Assembly (NCBI RefSeq): GCF_030287405.1
Contig: NZ_JASVVV010000004.1
Coordinates: 138,081-202,080 of the forward strand
Reading direction: 5' to 3'
Source: Halalkalicoccus sp. NIPERK01
GTDB lineage: Archaea; Halobacteriota; Halobacteria; Halobacteriales; Halalkalicoccaceae
Length of the DNA stretch: 64,000 nucleotides
The position numbers and the translations under genes were made by a program. The notes beneath the pieces were generated by a model. It did not search any database and was not told where the DNA came from. It saw only the letters and a list, made by a program, of their open reading frames with translations. Positions 1 to 9,221 of this stretch are shown one piece after another (position 1 is the stretch's first letter; each line of letters opens with the position of its first letter).

Positions 1-1
1 A

Positions 2-643
2 CTGGTGGCGTTCGACTTCGACGGGACCCTCTCGGACTCGGAGATGACCGTTCTGCTCGGCAGGCGGCTCGGAGTGGCGGGGGAGATGGCCGAGATCACC
101 GAGCGCGCGATGAACGACGAGATCGGGTATGCGGAGAGCCTCCGCGAGCGTGCCGGCCTCCTGAAAGGGCTCTCGCAGGGGGAGGCCGAGGACGCCTACG
201 GCGAGGTCCGCCTGCGGCCGGGGGCGGCCGGGTTGATAGAATCGCTCAACGAGGCGGGCGTCCACACCGCCGTCCTCACCGGCGGATTCGAACGCGGCGT
301 CGAGCGCGCGCTCTCCCGCGAGGAGGTCACGGTGGACTCGATCGTCGCCAACCGCCTGCCCATCGAAGGCGGCGAACTGACGGGGGAGGTCGAAGGCTCC
401 CTGATCGAGGGGACGAAGGACGACGCGCTCCGACGACTGGCGAGCGCACAGGGGGTCGATCCCGAGGAGACCGTCGCCGTCGGCGACGGCGCGAACGACC
501 TACCGATGCTCCGGGTCGCGGGACTCGCCGTCGGCTTCCTCCCGAAGCCCGCGGTCGAACCCCACTGCGACGAACTCGTCACCGACATGGCCTCGCTGCG
601 CCGCCTGTTCGAGGAGCGGGGAATCCTCCCTGCCGCCGAATGA
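2..643 (+). CDS. serB: Phosphoserine phosphatase, HAD family (5' end outside window)
   Basis: This is a HAD-superfamily hydrolase that most resembles phosphoserine phosphatase, the last step of serine synthesis. Motif I (DFDGTLSD) lies at the very start and motif IV (GDGANDLPML) near residue 160, with the conserved Lys in between (GTKDDAL). The reading frame is open to the first base of the window and relatives begin a few residues earlier (MTLVAFDFDG-like), so the true start is probably just upstream. A GTG at position 5 is a possible but less likely start. Other small-molecule HAD phosphatases cannot be excluded. Confidence 0.8.
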   Translation: MVAFDFDGTLSDSEMTVLLGRRLGVAGEMAEITERAMNDEIGYAESLRERAGLLKGLSQGEAEDAYGEVRLRPGAAGLIESLNEAGVHTAVLTGGFERGVERALSREEVTVDSIVANRLPIEGGELTGEVEGSLIEGTKDDALRRLASAQGVDPEETVAVGDGANDLPMLRVAGLAVGFLPKPAVEPHCDELVTDMASLRRLFEERGILPAAE

Positions 644-654
644 TTCAGACAATT

Positions 655-705
655 CATTAAAGATAAAATAGGTAAATATTTCGTACTCCGGGTTTTGTAC
701 AATGT
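655..705 (+). promoter_or_regulatory. AT-rich promoter region of the 706 gene
   Basis: This short gap is strikingly AT-rich against a GC-rich background (AAAGATAAAATAGGTAAATA). It sits about 25-50 bases before the ATG at 706, which fits an archaeal TATA box with a short leader. Confidence 0.5.
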
Positions 706-1062
706 ATGATCTGGCAAGATTTAGTGTTCCTCGTGGGCAGCAGCCTCTCGATCGTCTTCCTCGCGCCGACGTTACGCGACGTCGACGCGCGGGTCCCGCT
801 GGCGACGAGTTTCCCATCGATGGCGATTGGGGCGGTCTACGCGACGACGTTCGCCTCCCTCGGGATGACTTTCTCGGCGGTCGGGTCGCTCGCGGCGGGC
901 GGGATGTGGTGTCTGATCGCCCTGTTCCGGTCGCCGCCGCGGGTTCCCGAGACGGTGTTGACCCGCCCCGAGCAGGTGCGACTGTTCCTGACCGATCTGG
1001 GGCGGTGGGGCCGACGGACCCTGGGTCGTCGACGCGCCTTCGACCGGTACGTCCTCGAGTGA
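706..1062 (+). CDS. Small membrane protein, unknown function
   Basis: The 118-residue product begins MIWQDLVFLVGSS and has three hydrophobic stretches (about residues 4-20, 33-50 and 55-72), followed by a basic, Arg-rich tail. It looks like a small inner-membrane protein with its tail in the cytoplasm. An ATG four bases upstream is in another frame. I recognise no family. It is followed closely by another small membrane gene on the same strand. Confidence 0.6.
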   Translation: MIWQDLVFLVGSSLSIVFLAPTLRDVDARVPLATSFPSMAIGAVYATTFASLGMTFSAVGSLAAGGMWCLIALFRSPPRVPETVLTRPEQVRLFLTDLGRWGRRTLGRRRAFDRYVLE

Positions 1063-1104
1063 GGACCGAAACAGGGTAGTGAGTCGCCCCCTCATCACGG
1101 GACG

Positions 1105-1263
1105 ATGGACCTCACACTCCTGCACACGGGGGCGGAACACCCCGACCTGACGCTGCTCGTGCTGACGGGAATCCTCTCGTTCGCCGCCGGGACCGGACTG
1201 GGCGCGTACGCCGCGCTGCGAGGAAAGGTCGCCGACGCCCTCGGCACCACGACGGAGAACTAG
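1105..1263 (+). CDS. Very small membrane protein (52 aa)
   Basis: The frame encodes 52 residues, beginning [14 protein letters not shown]. There is one transmembrane helix (about residues 15-37, Gly/Ala/Leu-rich) and a short polar tail ending in TTTEN. The stop codon shares the bases CTAG with the stop of the convergent metX gene. Similar one-helix proteins are common in haloarchaea. No function can be assigned. Confidence 0.55.
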   Translation: MDLTLLHTGAEHPDLTLLVLTGILSFAAGTGLGAYAALRGKVADALGTTTEN

Positions 1264-2459
1264 CGCGGAAACAGGCTCGCGTGGACCGGCGCGAAGTCGC
1301 TGCTCTCGTCGGTTTTCGTGTCGGTTATCGCCTTGCCCGCGAGGCCGTCGTCGATGAAGTCCGCGAGCGGCGGCCCCACCTTCTGGGGTTCGACGAGGAA
1401 GGCGTCGTGGCCGTGGTCGGACTCGACGACGTGGTGGGCCACGCCGCTGCCGGTGGCGCGAAACGCCTCCGCGAGGCGTTCGGACTGGGCGACGGTGAAG
1501 TGCCAGTCGCCCGTAAACGACATCACCAGCGCCTCGCCCGTGAACGCCGCGAGCGCGTCGGCGTCGGACTCGTAGCCCGAGGCGAGGTCGTAGTCGTCCA
1601 TCGCCCGCGTGAGATAGAGGTAGCTGTTGGCGTCGAACCGGTCGACGAACTTCGTCGACTGGTAGTCGAGGTACGATTCGACGTCGCGGTAGGGGAAGAA
1701 CTCCGCGGCGGGATCGGCGGGAAACGCCTCGCGGTGGGCGTCCCGTCCCGCCGAGCGCCGATCGAACTTCCGCTCCATCGAGGCCTTCGAGAGGTACATC
1801 ATGTGGCCGATCTGGCGGGCGAGCGCCAGCCCGTTTTGCGGTTCGGGCCCCCCGTAGTAGTCGCCGCCCTGCCAGTGTGGGTCGGTCGTGATCGCCCGGC
1901 GGGCGATGGCGTCGAGGCCCAGACACTGGGCGTCGAGGCGGCCGGCGGCCGCGACCGGCGCGACCCGGCGGACGTCGTCGGGGTACCGGACCGCCCAGTC
2001 GAGCGCGTTCATCCCGCCCACGGAGCCGCCGACGACGGCGTGCAGGCGGCCCACGCCGAGGTGATCGAGGAGTTTTCGCTGGGCGCGCGTCCAGTCGCCG
2101 ACCGTGACAGGGGGGAAGTCGGTGCCGTAGGGCTCGCCCGTCTCGGGGTTCTCGCTCGCGGGACCCGACGAGCCGTAACACGATCCGGGGATGTTGGCAC
2201 AGACGACGTAGTACTCGGCGGTGTCGACCGCCTTGCCGGGCCCGACGATGTCCTCCCACCACGCCGAGGCCTGATCCGTCCGCCCCTCGCGAAAGGAGCC
2301 CGCGACGTGGGCGCTTCCGGTGAGCGCGTGACAGACCAGCACGCAGTTTTCTCCTGAGAACTCGCCGTAGGTCTCGTAGGCGACCTCCAGATCGGGGATC
2401 GACTCGCCACACTCGAAGCGAAACTCCCCGAGCGACGCGACCTCCCGGTTCGCGCTCAT
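1260..2459 (-). CDS. metX: Homoserine O-acetyltransferase
   Basis: This alpha/beta-hydrolase enzyme acetylates homoserine with acetyl-CoA, the activation step of methionine synthesis. The nucleophile elbow GGSVGG gives a catalytic Ser near residue 146. The DHGHDAF block near the C-terminus supplies the catalytic His, and [13 protein letters not shown] is typical of the MetX family. At 399 residues it is of normal length. The ATG overlaps the metY stop as ATGA, so the two genes are one transcript and probably translationally coupled. Confidence 0.93.
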   Translation of the reverse strand: MSANREVASLGEFRFECGESIPDLEVAYETYGEFSGENCVLVCHALTGSAHVAGSFREGRTDQASAWWEDIVGPGKAVDTAEYYVVCANIPGSCYGSSGPASENPETGEPYGTDFPPVTVGDWTRAQRKLLDHLGVGRLHAVVGGSVGGMNALDWAVRYPDDVRRVAPVAAAGRLDAQCLGLDAIARRAITTDPHWQGGDYYGGPEPQNGLALARQIGHMMYLSKASMERKFDRRSAGRDAHREAFPADPAAEFFPYRDVESYLDYQSTKFVDRFDANSYLYLTRAMDDYDLASGYESDADALAAFTGEALVMSFTGDWHFTVAQSERLAEAFRATGSGVAHHVVESDHGHDAFLVEPQKVGPPLADFIDDGLAGKAITDTKTDESSDFAPVHASLFPR

Positions 2460-3736
2460 CGGTCCCCGGTGGCGGCCTCGATCGCGCGATCGAGGTCGGC
2501 CAGTATGTCCTCGGGGTCCTCGATCCCGACCGAGAGGCGAACGAGGTCCTCGGTGACGCCGCTTTTCGCGCGCTGTTCGGGCGTGAGCTGGCCGTGGGTG
2601 GTCGATGCGGGGTGGATGATCAGCGACTTGGCGTCGCCGATGTTGGCGACGAAACTCACCAGTTCGACCGCCTCACAGACGCGTTTCCCGCCCTCGAAGC
2701 CGTTCTCGAGGCCGAACGCGATCATGCCGCCGAATCCGTTTTCTAGGTACTCGCGGGCGTTGTCGTGGGTCGGATGCGATTCGAGTCCGGGATACGTGAC
2801 CCACGCGACGTCCTCGTGGCCCGCGAGGAACTCGGCGACGATCCGGGCGTTCTCGCAGTGGCGCTCCATCCGGAGGGGGAACGACTCGAGCCCCTGGAGG
2901 GTCTGCCAGGCGTCGAACGGGGCCTGCTGGGCGCCGAGCGCCCGCAGCGAGCGAAACCGGGCGGCGGCGGCGAACGGGGCCTCGGGGAAGTCACGGCTGA
3001 AGTTGATCCCCCGGTAGGCGGGGTTCTCGCCCGCGAGTTCCTCGTAGCCCGTCCAGTCGAACTCGCCGCCGTCGACGAGGACGCCCCCGACGGTGGTGCC
3101 CGAGCCGTGGAGCCACTTCGTGGTCGACTCCCAGACGAGGTCGGCGCCGCGTTCGAGGGGCCGACACAGCGCGGGCGTCGCGAACGTGTTGTCGACCACG
3201 AGCGGGACGCCGTGCGCGTGGGTGATCTCGGCCACTCGCTCGATGTCGGGCGTTACCAACGACGGGTTGCCGATGGTCTCGAGGTGGACGTACGCCGTCG
3301 AATCGTCGATCGCTTCCTCATATCCTTCGTAATCGAGGGTGTCGACGAAGCGCGTCTCGACCCCTCGGCGGCCGGCGACGTGGTTGAAGTAGGCCGTCGT
3401 CCCCCCGTAGATCGCGGCGGCGGAGACGATCGAGTCGCCGGGCGCAGCCAGCAGGAAGGTCGCGGCGTCGAGGGCGGCCATCCCCGACGACGTGGCGACC
3501 GCCCCCGACCCGTTCTCGAGTGCGGCGAGGCGCTCCTCGAGCGCCCGGGTGGTCGGGTTGCTGATCCGGGAGTAGACGTCGCCCTCCGCCGAGAGCGCGT
3601 AGAGGTCGGCGGCGTGCTCGGCGCTCTCGAACTCGTAGGAGGTGGTCTGGTAGATCGGCGGCGCGCGCGCGCCCGTCGCCGGGTCCGCACGCGTGCCGGC
3701 GTGGACGCTCCGCGTCGCGGGTCCCCATCGGGTCAT
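2456..3736 (-). CDS. metY: O-acetylhomoserine sulfhydrylase
   Basis: This PLP enzyme of the Cys/Met-metabolism family converts O-acetylhomoserine and sulfide to homocysteine. The PLP lysine lies in STTKWLHG (Lys near 207), with substrate and cofactor contacts in YSRISNPTT and VVDNTFATP. At 426 residues it matches MetY rather than the shorter MetB/MetC. It is first in a metY-metX operon and uses the acetyl ester made by metX. A TATA box and a dyad lie upstream (3761-3808). Confidence 0.92.
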   Translation of the reverse strand: MTRWGPATRSVHAGTRADPATGARAPPIYQTTSYEFESAEHAADLYALSAEGDVYSRISNPTTRALEERLAALENGSGAVATSSGMAALDAATFLLAAPGDSIVSAAAIYGGTTAYFNHVAGRRGVETRFVDTLDYEGYEEAIDDSTAYVHLETIGNPSLVTPDIERVAEITHAHGVPLVVDNTFATPALCRPLERGADLVWESTTKWLHGSGTTVGGVLVDGGEFDWTGYEELAGENPAYRGINFSRDFPEAPFAAAARFRSLRALGAQQAPFDAWQTLQGLESFPLRMERHCENARIVAEFLAGHEDVAWVTYPGLESHPTHDNAREYLENGFGGMIAFGLENGFEGGKRVCEAVELVSFVANIGDAKSLIIHPASTTHGQLTPEQRAKSGVTEDLVRLSVGIEDPEDILADLDRAIEAATGDR

Positions 3737-3760
3737 GTACGTGGTGCATATCCTCGTAGA

Positions 3761-3808
3761 GTTTTATAACCAGCAATAACGGCAAGATTCGCGGCGATCG
3801 ACGAATCT
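3761..3808 (-). promoter_or_regulatory. metY promoter with adjacent dyad
   Basis: On the minus strand GTTATAAAAC (3770-3761) is a good TATA box about 27 bases before the metY ATG, implying an almost leaderless transcript. Just upstream of it is a perfect 7-bp dyad, AGATTCG (3785-3791) and CGAATCT (3802-3808), with a 10-base spacer. That is a plausible site for an activator or repressor of methionine genes. The TATA is direct evidence; the role of the dyad is inference. Confidence 0.55.
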
Positions 3809-3874
3809 CGCCCATTCGAGAAATATCAATTTTTATTGGAAGTGAATTAAGCCGCGTGGACGGGTAGTACGGGT

Positions 3875-5134
3875 ATGGTGACCGTCCCGCAGTCGATCCG
3901 AGATCGGCTCGAATCGCTCCCGCACGTCGTCGGCACCGGCGTCGGCAAGAAGCGCGTCGACGGGCGAAAGACCGACGAGACGTGCGTCGTGGTCTTCGTC
4001 GACCGGAAGCTACCCGAGGCGCAACTGGCCGAGGAGGAGCGGGTCCCCCGGACCGTCGACTGCGACGGCGAGACCCTCCCGACGGACGTCCAGCAGGTCG
4101 GCGACGTCTCGATCCAGGCGGTGCCCGCGGTCGACCGCCAGTCCGAGCGGACGGACAGACACCGCCCCGCGCCGCCGGGGGTCTCGATCGCCCACCCCGC
4201 GGTGAGCGCCGGCACCCTCGGCTCGCCCGTGCTCGAAACTGAGGACGGCGATCGGGTGATCCTGACTAACGCCCACGTCGCCGCACCGATCGGGGAGGCG
4301 GACGAGGGCGACCCGATCCTCCAGCCCGGTCCCGCCGACGGCGGTGAGCCACCCGAAGGATGGCGATCCTCGTCGGATCGAGAATCCGACGGCGGAGAAG
4401 AAGGCGACGAGATCGGCACGCTCGCGGCGTGGAGCGAGATCAGTTCGGAGGAGCCCAACGCGGTCGACTCGGCGCTGGTCGAGGTCGACCCCGACGACAT
4501 CGACCCGGAGATCCTCGGAATCGGCCCGCTCGCCGGCTTTGCCGAACCCGACCTCGATAGTGAGGAGGAGTACGTCAAGAGCGGCCGGACGACGGGCGTG
4601 ACGACCGGCGACCTCAGGGGGCGGGACGCCCGGATCCGGGTCGGGGGCTACTACGACGAACCCGTCGTCTTCGAGGGCGTCGACGTCTTCGGCCCGATGA
4701 GCGCCGGGGGCGACTCGGGGAGCCTGATCGGGGTGCAGGACGAGGGGTTCTACGCGACGGACCTGCTCTTTGCGGGCAGCGACGAGTCGACCATCGGCGT
4801 TCCCATCGGGGTCGCCGAGGCCGAACACGGCGAGTTGCGGCCGGTCGAGGGCGGCGACGACGGGAGCGGGGACGACGGGTCGGGGGACTTCCGCTCGCGG
4901 GTGCGAGAACGCCTCGAAACCGAGTACGGTAGCGTCGAGGACGAGGGCGAGGCCTTCCGCGTCGATGCGTGGCCGCTTTCCCTCACGGTTATCGCGACGA
5001 CCGACCTCGGGGCGGGGATCGAACGGGCGCGCGAGGTGGCGGGCGACGCCGTCGTGCTCGCGGTGCCCGCGGGGACCGAAACGGAGATCCCGTCCATCCC
5101 CGCGGGGATCGCGGTCGTCCCGGTCGATCCGTAG
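3875..5134 (+). CDS. Trypsin-fold serine protease, Nal1-like, cytoplasmic
   Basis: The 419-residue protein carries an S1-type triad: His in LTNAHVAAP (near 135), Asp in NAVDSALVEV and Ser in GGDSGSL (near 285). The N-terminal segment GTGVGKKRVDG...VVVFVDRKLP is characteristic of Nal1-like proteases, which usually carry this extra domain. There is no signal peptide or Tat motif, so it should act inside the cell. The C-terminal third (after a Gly/Asp/Ser linker near residue 330) is a separate small alpha/beta domain that I do not recognise. Substrate is unknown. Confidence 0.75.
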   Translation: MVTVPQSIRDRLESLPHVVGTGVGKKRVDGRKTDETCVVVFVDRKLPEAQLAEEERVPRTVDCDGETLPTDVQQVGDVSIQAVPAVDRQSERTDRHRPAPPGVSIAHPAVSAGTLGSPVLETEDGDRVILTNAHVAAPIGEADEGDPILQPGPADGGEPPEGWRSSSDRESDGGEEGDEIGTLAAWSEISSEEPNAVDSALVEVDPDDIDPEILGIGPLAGFAEPDLDSEEEYVKSGRTTGVTTGDLRGRDARIRVGGYYDEPVVFEGVDVFGPMSAGGDSGSLIGVQDEGFYATDLLFAGSDESTIGVPIGVAEAEHGELRPVEGGDDGSGDDGSGDFRSRVRERLETEYGSVEDEGEAFRVDAWPLSLTVIATTDLGAGIERAREVAGDAVVLAVPAGTETEIPSIPAGIAVVPVDP

Positions 5135-5144
5135 AACGTTAGGT

Positions 5145-5166
5145 GGTCGCCTCCCTAGAGGCGACC
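5145..5166. repeat. Perfect 9-bp hairpin abutting the MFS start
   Basis: GGTCGCCTC (5145-5153) and GAGGCGACC (5158-5166) are exact inverted repeats with a 4-base loop (CCTA). The stem ends directly before the GTG at 5167 and begins 10 bases after the protease stop codon. There is no T-run, so it is not a classical terminator. It could control initiation of the transporter gene or stabilise the upstream transcript. Confidence 0.6.
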
Positions 5167-6363
5167 GTGACCTCCCCGAGACGCGATCGTGTCGCGCTCG
5201 CGACCGTGATATTCGTCGTCCTGCTGGCGCAGGTGTTGCTCTATCCGGGGATCGCGGACCTCGTGGCGGCGCTTGGTGCGAGCACCGACCTCGACGCGAG
5301 CATGTGGTTTCTCGTCGCGGAGTTCTCGGCGTTCGTCGTCTGTGCGAGCCTCTGGGGGGCCGCGAGCGACCGGGCCGGCAGGCGCGTCCCCTTCATCGCC
5401 GTCGGTGCGCTCGGGGGCGCGGCGGGCTATCTCGTCCTCGCGGGCCTGCCCGCGGTCGTCGACATCACGTTCGGACACGTCCTCGTGATCCGCGTCCTCC
5501 AGGGAGCGATGACCATCGCCGCCTTTTCGCTCTCGATGACGATGCTCATGGACCTGCCCGGCGGCCACGGGAAGAACATGGGCGCGGCGGGGATCGCCAT
5601 CGGCGGCGGCACCGCGACCGGCGCGCCCCTCGGGGGGCAGCTCGCCGCGTTCGATCCGCTGGCCCCGCTGTGGGCCGCCGGCGTGCTCCTGTTGGCGGTC
5701 GTCCCCCTCCTCGGGTTCGTCTCCGATCGCGCTCCAGCAGGAGGGCGGCGCTCGATCCGGGCGCTGCTGTCGGGCCTCTCGGAGACGCCCGCCCTGGGAC
5801 TGCCGTTCGCCTTCGGCTTCGTCGATCGCCTGACGGCGGGCTTTTTCGCGCTCGTGGGCACCTTCTACTTCCGGGACGTCTTCGGGATCGGCCCCGCCGA
5901 GACGGGGATCGTCCTCGGGCTCTTCTTCGCGCCGTTCGCCCTGTTGCAGTATCCCTTCGGGATCCTCTCGGACCGGATCGGCCGGACGATCCCCATCGTG
6001 ATCGGCTCGGCGTGCTACGGCGGGGCGATCGTCCTCGTCGGCCTCGTCCCCACGCTGGCGCTCGCACAGGCGGGGATGGTCCTAGTGGGGATCCTCGGCG
6101 CGCTCGTCTCGCCCGCGACGATGGCGCTGGTGACCGACCTGGCGGGCGAGGGCGAACGCGGCGCGTCGATGGCCGGGTTCAACATCGCCGGGAGCCTCGG
6201 CTTCCTGACGGGCTTTCTCCTCGGCGGGACCGTCGCCGATACCTACGGCTATCTCGCGGCCTTCCTCGTCGTCGGCGGCCTCGAGGTCCTGATCGCCGCG
6301 GTCTGTCTCCCCCTCTTCTTGCGGATCGAGATCCCCGTCGAGGGGACGTTCCGCCCAGAGTGA
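5167..6363 (+). CDS. Major facilitator superfamily transporter
   Basis: There are about twelve hydrophobic helices and the MFS loop 2-3 signature (GAASDRAGRRVP), repeated in the second half as GILSDRIGRTIP. At 398 residues it is typical of drug/H+ antiporter-type MFS proteins. I chose GTG 5167 (MTSPRRDRVAL) because the earlier in-frame GTG at 5143 would translate through a hairpin, and relatives start close to the first helix. It follows the protease gene by about 30 bases and may be cotranscribed. Substrate is unknown. Confidence 0.8.
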   Translation: MTSPRRDRVALATVIFVVLLAQVLLYPGIADLVAALGASTDLDASMWFLVAEFSAFVVCASLWGAASDRAGRRVPFIAVGALGGAAGYLVLAGLPAVVDITFGHVLVIRVLQGAMTIAAFSLSMTMLMDLPGGHGKNMGAAGIAIGGGTATGAPLGGQLAAFDPLAPLWAAGVLLLAVVPLLGFVSDRAPAGGRRSIRALLSGLSETPALGLPFAFGFVDRLTAGFFALVGTFYFRDVFGIGPAETGIVLGLFFAPFALLQYPFGILSDRIGRTIPIVIGSACYGGAIVLVGLVPTLALAQAGMVLVGILGALVSPATMALVTDLAGEGERGASMAGFNIAGSLGFLTGFLLGGTVADTYGYLAAFLVVGGLEVLIAAVCLPLFLRIEIPVEGTFRPE

Positions 6364-6400
6364 ACCGAAGGTATATATTCATTCTAGTGTGTTATGAAAT

Positions 6401-6649
6401 ATGTTCCCCGTCCCGCTGTTCGGCCCGGTTCCGGGCGGCATCGAGCTGACCATCCTTCTGTTGATCCTCCTGATTCTGTTCGGGGTGGTCGGGCGGTGGG
6501 TCTACCGGGACGCGCGCTCCCGAGGCAACGAGTGGGCGTGGCAACTGGCGGTCCTGATCGCGGGCGCGTTCTTCCTCGGAGTGGTCCCGGGTCTGCTCGC
6601 GCTCGGGGTCTACGTCCTCGCGCGCGGCGAGCGGGGCGAGACGGCATGA
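6401..6649 (+). CDS. Small two-helix membrane protein with YRDA motif
   Basis: The 82-residue product has two hydrophobic segments (about 14-34 and 48-72) separated by a polar loop WVYRDARSRGNEW. The gene at 23019 encodes a protein of the same length and layout with WTYRDADGRGSEK, so the two are paralogues. The AT-rich stretch at 6368-6397 probably holds its promoter. Function is unknown. Confidence 0.65.
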   Translation: MFPVPLFGPVPGGIELTILLLILLILFGVVGRWVYRDARSRGNEWAWQLAVLIAGAFFLGVVPGLLALGVYVLARGERGETA

Positions 6650-6728
6650 ACCCCGTACCGCATCGAGAGATGTGTCTGGGCCCCCGTTTGGGCGCCATGA
6701 CGCGGTTCCGATCGGGGCGAACGAACGG

Positions 6729-8651
6729 ATGACGGGGGCGACCGACCCCACGCGGAGGGCGGTCCTCAAAGGCGCGGGCGCGGCCGCTGCGGGCGCGCTG
6801 GCCGGGCGACCGGTCGGCGCACAGGAGGGACAGGAGCCCGCTCTCGCTCCCGCCCCCGATCCCGGGGACCTGGAGACGTTCGTCGACGGGGCGATGGAGA
6901 CGAACCTCGCGGCCCACGACGTCGCGGGCGCGACCGTCTCGGTCGTCGGCGGCGGCGAACTCCTGTTGGCGAAGGGCTACGGCTACGCCGACGCCGAGCG
7001 CGAGGAGCCCGTCCACGCGGAGGAGACGCTCTTTCGGATCGGATCGGTCTCGAAACTGTTCGGCTGGACCGGCGTGATGCAGGGCGTCGAACGCGGCGAA
7101 CTCGACCTCTCGACCGACGTCAACGAGTACCTGGAGGACGTGACGATCCCCGAGGCCTACGGCGAGCCGATCACGCTCGACCACCTCGGCACCCACACGC
7201 CGGGGTTCGAGGAGCGCTATCGTGGTACCTTCGTCGAGAGCGCCGAGGACCTCCGCCCGCTCGGAGAGGTCCTGACCGAGGAACGGCCCGCACGGGTGCG
7301 CCCGCCGGGCGAGTTGGCCTCCTACTCGAACTACGGGGCGGCGCTCGCGGGCCACGTCGTCGCCCGGCGGGCCGGGACGACCTTCGGGGAGTACGTCCGC
7401 GAGAACCTCTTCGAGCCGCTGGGGATGGAACGAAGCACGTTCGCCCAACCCGTTCCCGACGGGTTCGAGTCGGTTTCGAAGGGCTATCGATACCGGGAGG
7501 GCGAGTTCCGCGAGGGCGAGTTCGAGTACGTGGGGGTCCCGCCCGCGGGGTCGATGAGCGCGAGCGCGACCGACATGGCGCGGTTCATGCTCGCGCACCT
7601 GAACGGCGGGGCGATCGAGGGCGAGCGGATCCTCGGCCCCGAGACGGTCGAGGCGATGCACCAACGGCGGTTCGCCCACGACGAGCGGGTCAACGGGATC
7701 TGTTACGGCTTCTACGAACTGGGCCGGGACGGCGAGCGGGTGATCGGCCACGGCGGCGACACTGAACTGTTCCACAGCCAACTGCTGCTCGTGCCCGAGC
7801 GCGACCTCGGGCTGTTCGTCTCGTACAACAGCCCCGGCGGGGCGGCGGCCCGCGAGGAGTTCGTCGACGCGTTCCTCGACCGCTACCTCGGCGACCCCGA
7901 ACCGCCGGCGCCGACCGACGGGGTGACCCGCGGCGAGGAGCTGTCGGGCTCGTACCGCCCGATCCGGATGCCCTACACCACCTACGAAAAGGTCGGCGCG
8001 TTCGGACAGGCGCTCGACGTCCGGGTCGAGGACGGAGCGCTCGTCACGGCGATCCCCGGCGGTGGCGTCGAGCGCTGGGTCGAGGTCGAGCCGCTGGTCT
8101 TCCGCCGCGAGGACGGCGGGGACACGCTGGTCCTCCGCGAGGGCGAGGGCGGGATCACGCACCTCTTTCTGGGGAGCGTGCCGGTGTTCGCCTTCGAGCG
8201 CCTCGAGTGGTACGAGACCACGACGACGCAGGCCGCGGCGATCGGGCTCTCGGCGCTCGTGTTCCTCTCGGCGGCGGTCGGCTGGTCGACCCTCGGACTC
8301 TGGCGGCGTGCACGGGGCCGACCGCCGGGCGAGGAACGGCCGCGTATCGCCCGCTGGAGCGCGGGGCTCGCCAGCGCGCTGTTCCTGGGGTTTCTCGCCG
8401 GTTTCGGCTGGTTTCTGCTCACGGACCCGACGCGACTGATCCTCGGAACGCCGACGGCGCTTCTCGCGCTGCTCGTCCTGCCGGTGCTGGCCGGCGTGGC
8501 GACCCTCGGCACGCTCGCGTTCTGCGCCCTCGCGTGGCGCGATCGCTACTGGGGGGTGCCCTCGCGGCTCCACTACACGCTGGTGGCGCTTTCGAGCCTC
8601 CTGTTCCTCGCCGTGCTTCGCTACTGGAACCTGCTGGGGTTCGCGCTCTGA
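6729..8651 (+). CDS. Exported serine hydrolase, beta-lactamase (class C) family, with C-terminal membrane helices
   Basis: The ATG at 6729 opens a Tat signal (TRRAVLKGAGAAAAGALAG), so the protein is exported folded; longer in-frame starts would bury it. The catalytic set of the class C beta-lactamase/penicillin-binding-protein family is present: SVSK, YSNYGA and HGGD. After the hydrolase domain (about residues 45-380) and a beta-rich domain come four or so transmembrane helices (about 500-640), anchoring it with the catalytic domain outside. In archaea such proteins are more likely peptidases or esterases than lactamases. It has 640 residues. Confidence 0.82.
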   Translation: MTGATDPTRRAVLKGAGAAAAGALAGRPVGAQEGQEPALAPAPDPGDLETFVDGAMETNLAAHDVAGATVSVVGGGELLLAKGYGYADAEREEPVHAEETLFRIGSVSKLFGWTGVMQGVERGELDLSTDVNEYLEDVTIPEAYGEPITLDHLGTHTPGFEERYRGTFVESAEDLRPLGEVLTEERPARVRPPGELASYSNYGAALAGHVVARRAGTTFGEYVRENLFEPLGMERSTFAQPVPDGFESVSKGYRYREGEFREGEFEYVGVPPAGSMSASATDMARFMLAHLNGGAIEGERILGPETVEAMHQRRFAHDERVNGICYGFYELGRDGERVIGHGGDTELFHSQLLLVPERDLGLFVSYNSPGGAAAREEFVDAFLDRYLGDPEPPAPTDGVTRGEELSGSYRPIRMPYTTYEKVGAFGQALDVRVEDGALVTAIPGGGVERWVEVEPLVFRREDGGDTLVLREGEGGITHLFLGSVPVFAFERLEWYETTTTQAAAIGLSALVFLSAAVGWSTLGLWRRARGRPPGEERPRIARWSAGLASALFLGFLAGFGWFLLTDPTRLILGTPTALLALLVLPVLAGVATLGTLAFCALAWRDRYWGVPSRLHYTLVALSSLLFLAVLRYWNLLGFAL

Positions 8652-8677
8652 GGGTCGACCTGCAGGCGCAGGGAGGC

Positions 8678-8682
8678 TTTTT
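8678..8682 (+). terminator. Oligo-T terminator after the serine hydrolase gene
   Basis: A T5 run follows GC-rich sequence about 27 bases after the stop codon. Short T-runs are the usual archaeal termination signal. No strong stem precedes it. Confidence 0.35.
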
Positions 8683-8708
8683 GTCCGTCTGGGGCGTCAG
8701 AATCGGGT

Positions 8709-9185
8709 ATGGCACCGAACCTGCCGGACCTGCTCGGACGGGGCGTCGAACGGGGGACCGAGGCGGTCTTCGCGGTCGATTCGCTCACGCAACTCGTCGA
8801 GGCGGTCGACTTCGAGGCGCTCGAACGCGGCGACCCCGAGGCGATGGACTTCGAGCGCATGGGCGAACTGGTCGGCCAGATGACCGGGCGGCTGGTGGTC
8901 AAACAGACGGTGGGAAGATACACGCCCGGCCAGTTCGCGGAACAGACCGTGGGATACGCCATCGGCGGGGCGATCGGCCGCGAGGGCGGACGGCTCGTCC
9001 TCCAGGTGGTCGAGGACCAACGGGGCGACCCCGTCGAGGTCGACATCGACGTGATCGACGAGGAGGAGGTCGAGGACGCGGACGACATCCACGACCTCGG
9101 TGACGGGGAGGACGCCGGCAGCCTCGACGATATAGGGGACGGACTCGACGACGAAGACCGGGGCCCCGACGCCGACGAGGAATAG
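8709..9185 (+). CDS. Conserved haloarchaeal protein with acidic tail
   Basis: The 158-residue protein has an N-terminal helical part (about 1-100) with a glycine-rich segment, TVGYAIGGAIGREGGRL. The C-terminal 55 residues consist almost entirely of Asp, Glu and Gly with a few Ile and Val. There is no signal peptide. The tail suggests a soluble, salt-adapted protein. I recognise no domain. Confidence 0.6.
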   Translation: MAPNLPDLLGRGVERGTEAVFAVDSLTQLVEAVDFEALERGDPEAMDFERMGELVGQMTGRLVVKQTVGRYTPGQFAEQTVGYAIGGAIGREGGRLVLQVVEDQRGDPVEVDIDVIDEEEVEDADDIHDLGDGEDAGSLDDIGDGLDDEDRGPDADEE

Positions 9186-9193
9186 CCCCAACC

Positions 9194-9198
9194 TTTTT
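9194..9198 (+). terminator. Oligo-T signal between the 8709 and 9222 genes
   Basis: T5 lies 9 bases after the stop codon of the 8709 gene and about 25 bases before the next ATG. It could be a terminator, or part of the next gene's promoter. Confidence 0.3.
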
Positions 9199-9221
9199 CC
9201 CCTCGACGGCGAGTGCCCGGT

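Noticed and set aside
772-2412. Arg-rich minus frame of 546 codons across metX
   Set aside because: Typical GC-rich shadow frame: very high Arg and Pro, no motifs, and opposite codon-position bias to metX.
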